Of a DNA stretch of 5,445 nucleotides, positions 5,024 to 5,445 are shown one piece after another. The stretch spans positions 1-5,445 of the forward strand of contig DASXTS010000507.1 of the NCBI GenBank assembly GCA_036505275.1, given 5' to 3'. This DNA comes from DASXTS01 sp036505275. Lineage in GTDB: Bacteria; Actinomycetota; Actinomycetes; Mycobacteriales; Pseudonocardiaceae. The translations under genes and the position numbers were made by a program. The notes under the pieces are model-generated. The model had not been told where the DNA came from and did not search any database. It saw nothing but the letters and a program-made list of their open reading frames with translations. How positions within the stretch are numbered: the stretch's first letter is position 1; each line of letters begins with the position of its first letter.

Positions 5024-5445
5024 TTAATTGCGGTTGACGGTGAATCGGCCGTCGGCTCGGAAGATGGCGCAGTACTTGTGCGCCTGGGTGTGGTGATGGC
5101 GGCAGGCCAGCACGCCATTGTGGTAATCCGTTGGCCCACCGACCGCCCACGGCCGCTTATGGTGAATATCACAATGTTGCGCCGGTACCTCACACCCGGC
5201 GAACTGGCAGGTCCGATCGCGCAACTCGACGGCCCGGCGGATCGCGATCGGCCACACCCTTGTCTTGCGCCCAATGTCCAGCACCTCACCCGCACTGTTC
5301 AAAACCGCGGGAATCACACTGCAATCGCAGGCCAGCATGCGCACGTCGGCGCCGCTGATCGGCCCCACCCAACTCAGGCGTGCCGGCTCCGCGCCCAGCT
5401 GCCCGACCAGGGACTCGTAGGACAGGGTGACCAGCAGGTGCGGCT
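5024..5445 (-). CDS. DUF222/HNH endonuclease-like (13E12 family) protein, C-terminal part
   Basis: The visible part is 139 residues, and the frame is open to the right edge, so the start and the N-terminal DUF222 region lie outside the window. The fragment begins PHLLVTLSYESL and passes through WVGPISGADVRMLACDCSVI and LDIGRKTRVWPIAIRRAVEL, all typical of this family. It then forms the HNH module: CQFAGCEVPAQHCDIHH (79-95) with HKRPWAVGGPTDYHN (95-109) and CRHHHTQAH (114-122). The catalytic HH, the central Asn109 and the HHH/H cluster are present, as are cysteines 79, 84, 91 and 114, some of which would bind a structural zinc. The family is abundant in actinomycetes, often in many genomic copies (REP13E12 in Mycobacterium), and is thought to be a DNA endonuclease, but its biological role is unsettled. 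It ends DGRFTVNRN shortly after the HNH module, a plausible natural terminus. Confidence 0.92.
   Translation of the reverse strand, partial: PHLLVTLSYESLVGQLGAEPARLSWVGPISGADVRMLACDCSVIPAVLNSAGEVLDIGRKTRVWPIAIRRAVELRDRTCQFAGCEVPAQHCDIHHKRPWAVGGPTDYHNGVLACRHHHTQAHKYCAIFRADGRFTVNRN

Noticed and set aside
4297..5295. Very long leftward frame (332 codons) covering the membrane protein and beyond
   Set aside because: Only the last 136 codons look like a protein. The upstream part is Arg/Ser/Pro-rich, overlaps the HNH gene and sigma relic in other frames, and a GGAGG precedes the internal ATG at 4707.
5024..5368. Treating the HNH gene as a complete 114-codon gene starting at the GTG at 5368
   Set aside because: The frame stays open to the window edge with family-typical residues (PHLLVTLSYESL), so the GTG is an internal Val codon.

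Overview
The base composition is strongly GC-rich, and the real genes carry G or C at almost every third codon position. With GAGG/GGAGG-type ribosome binding sites and families typical of actinomycetes (DUF222/HNH '13E12' proteins, DUF6596-type ECF sigma factors, GT39-like membrane glycosyltransferases), this points to a chromosomal stretch of a high-GC actinobacterium, probably a soil actinomycete. Genus cannot be fixed from the sequence. There is no rRNA, tRNA, CRISPR array or complete mobile element.

The left third is read rightward. It holds the 3' end of a small unrecognised gene, an 80-codon ORF coupled to it by an ATGA overlap, a short secreted protein with a clear signal peptide and ribosome binding site, a 276-bp gap with a possible broken micro-ORF, and a large polytopic membrane glycosyltransferase gene. 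The glycosyltransferase gene is interrupted by a frameshift near position 2340. Its membrane domain is in one frame and its soluble C-terminal domain continues in another frame up to 2688.

The right half is read leftward. In transcription order it holds the C-terminal part of a DUF222/HNH endonuclease-like protein entering from the right edge, a short relic of a DUF6596-type ECF sigma factor, a four-helix membrane protein, an atypical NAD(P)-binding epimerase/reductase, and a 176-residue protein with a helical C-terminus that I do not recognise. That last gene converges on the glycosyltransferase gene so tightly that both stop codons lie in a single CTAG.

I see no shared pathway. The leftward genes are separated by gaps of 65 to 95 bases or more, several containing hairpins or palindromes, so they look like separate small units rather than one operon. 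The region looks like ordinary, somewhat decaying accessory chromosome. The most notable points are two broken genes (glycosyltransferase and sigma factor), the unknown helical protein with a 14-bp perfect palindrome at its translation start, and the CTAG shared stop. I did not find a convincing new multi-gene system.
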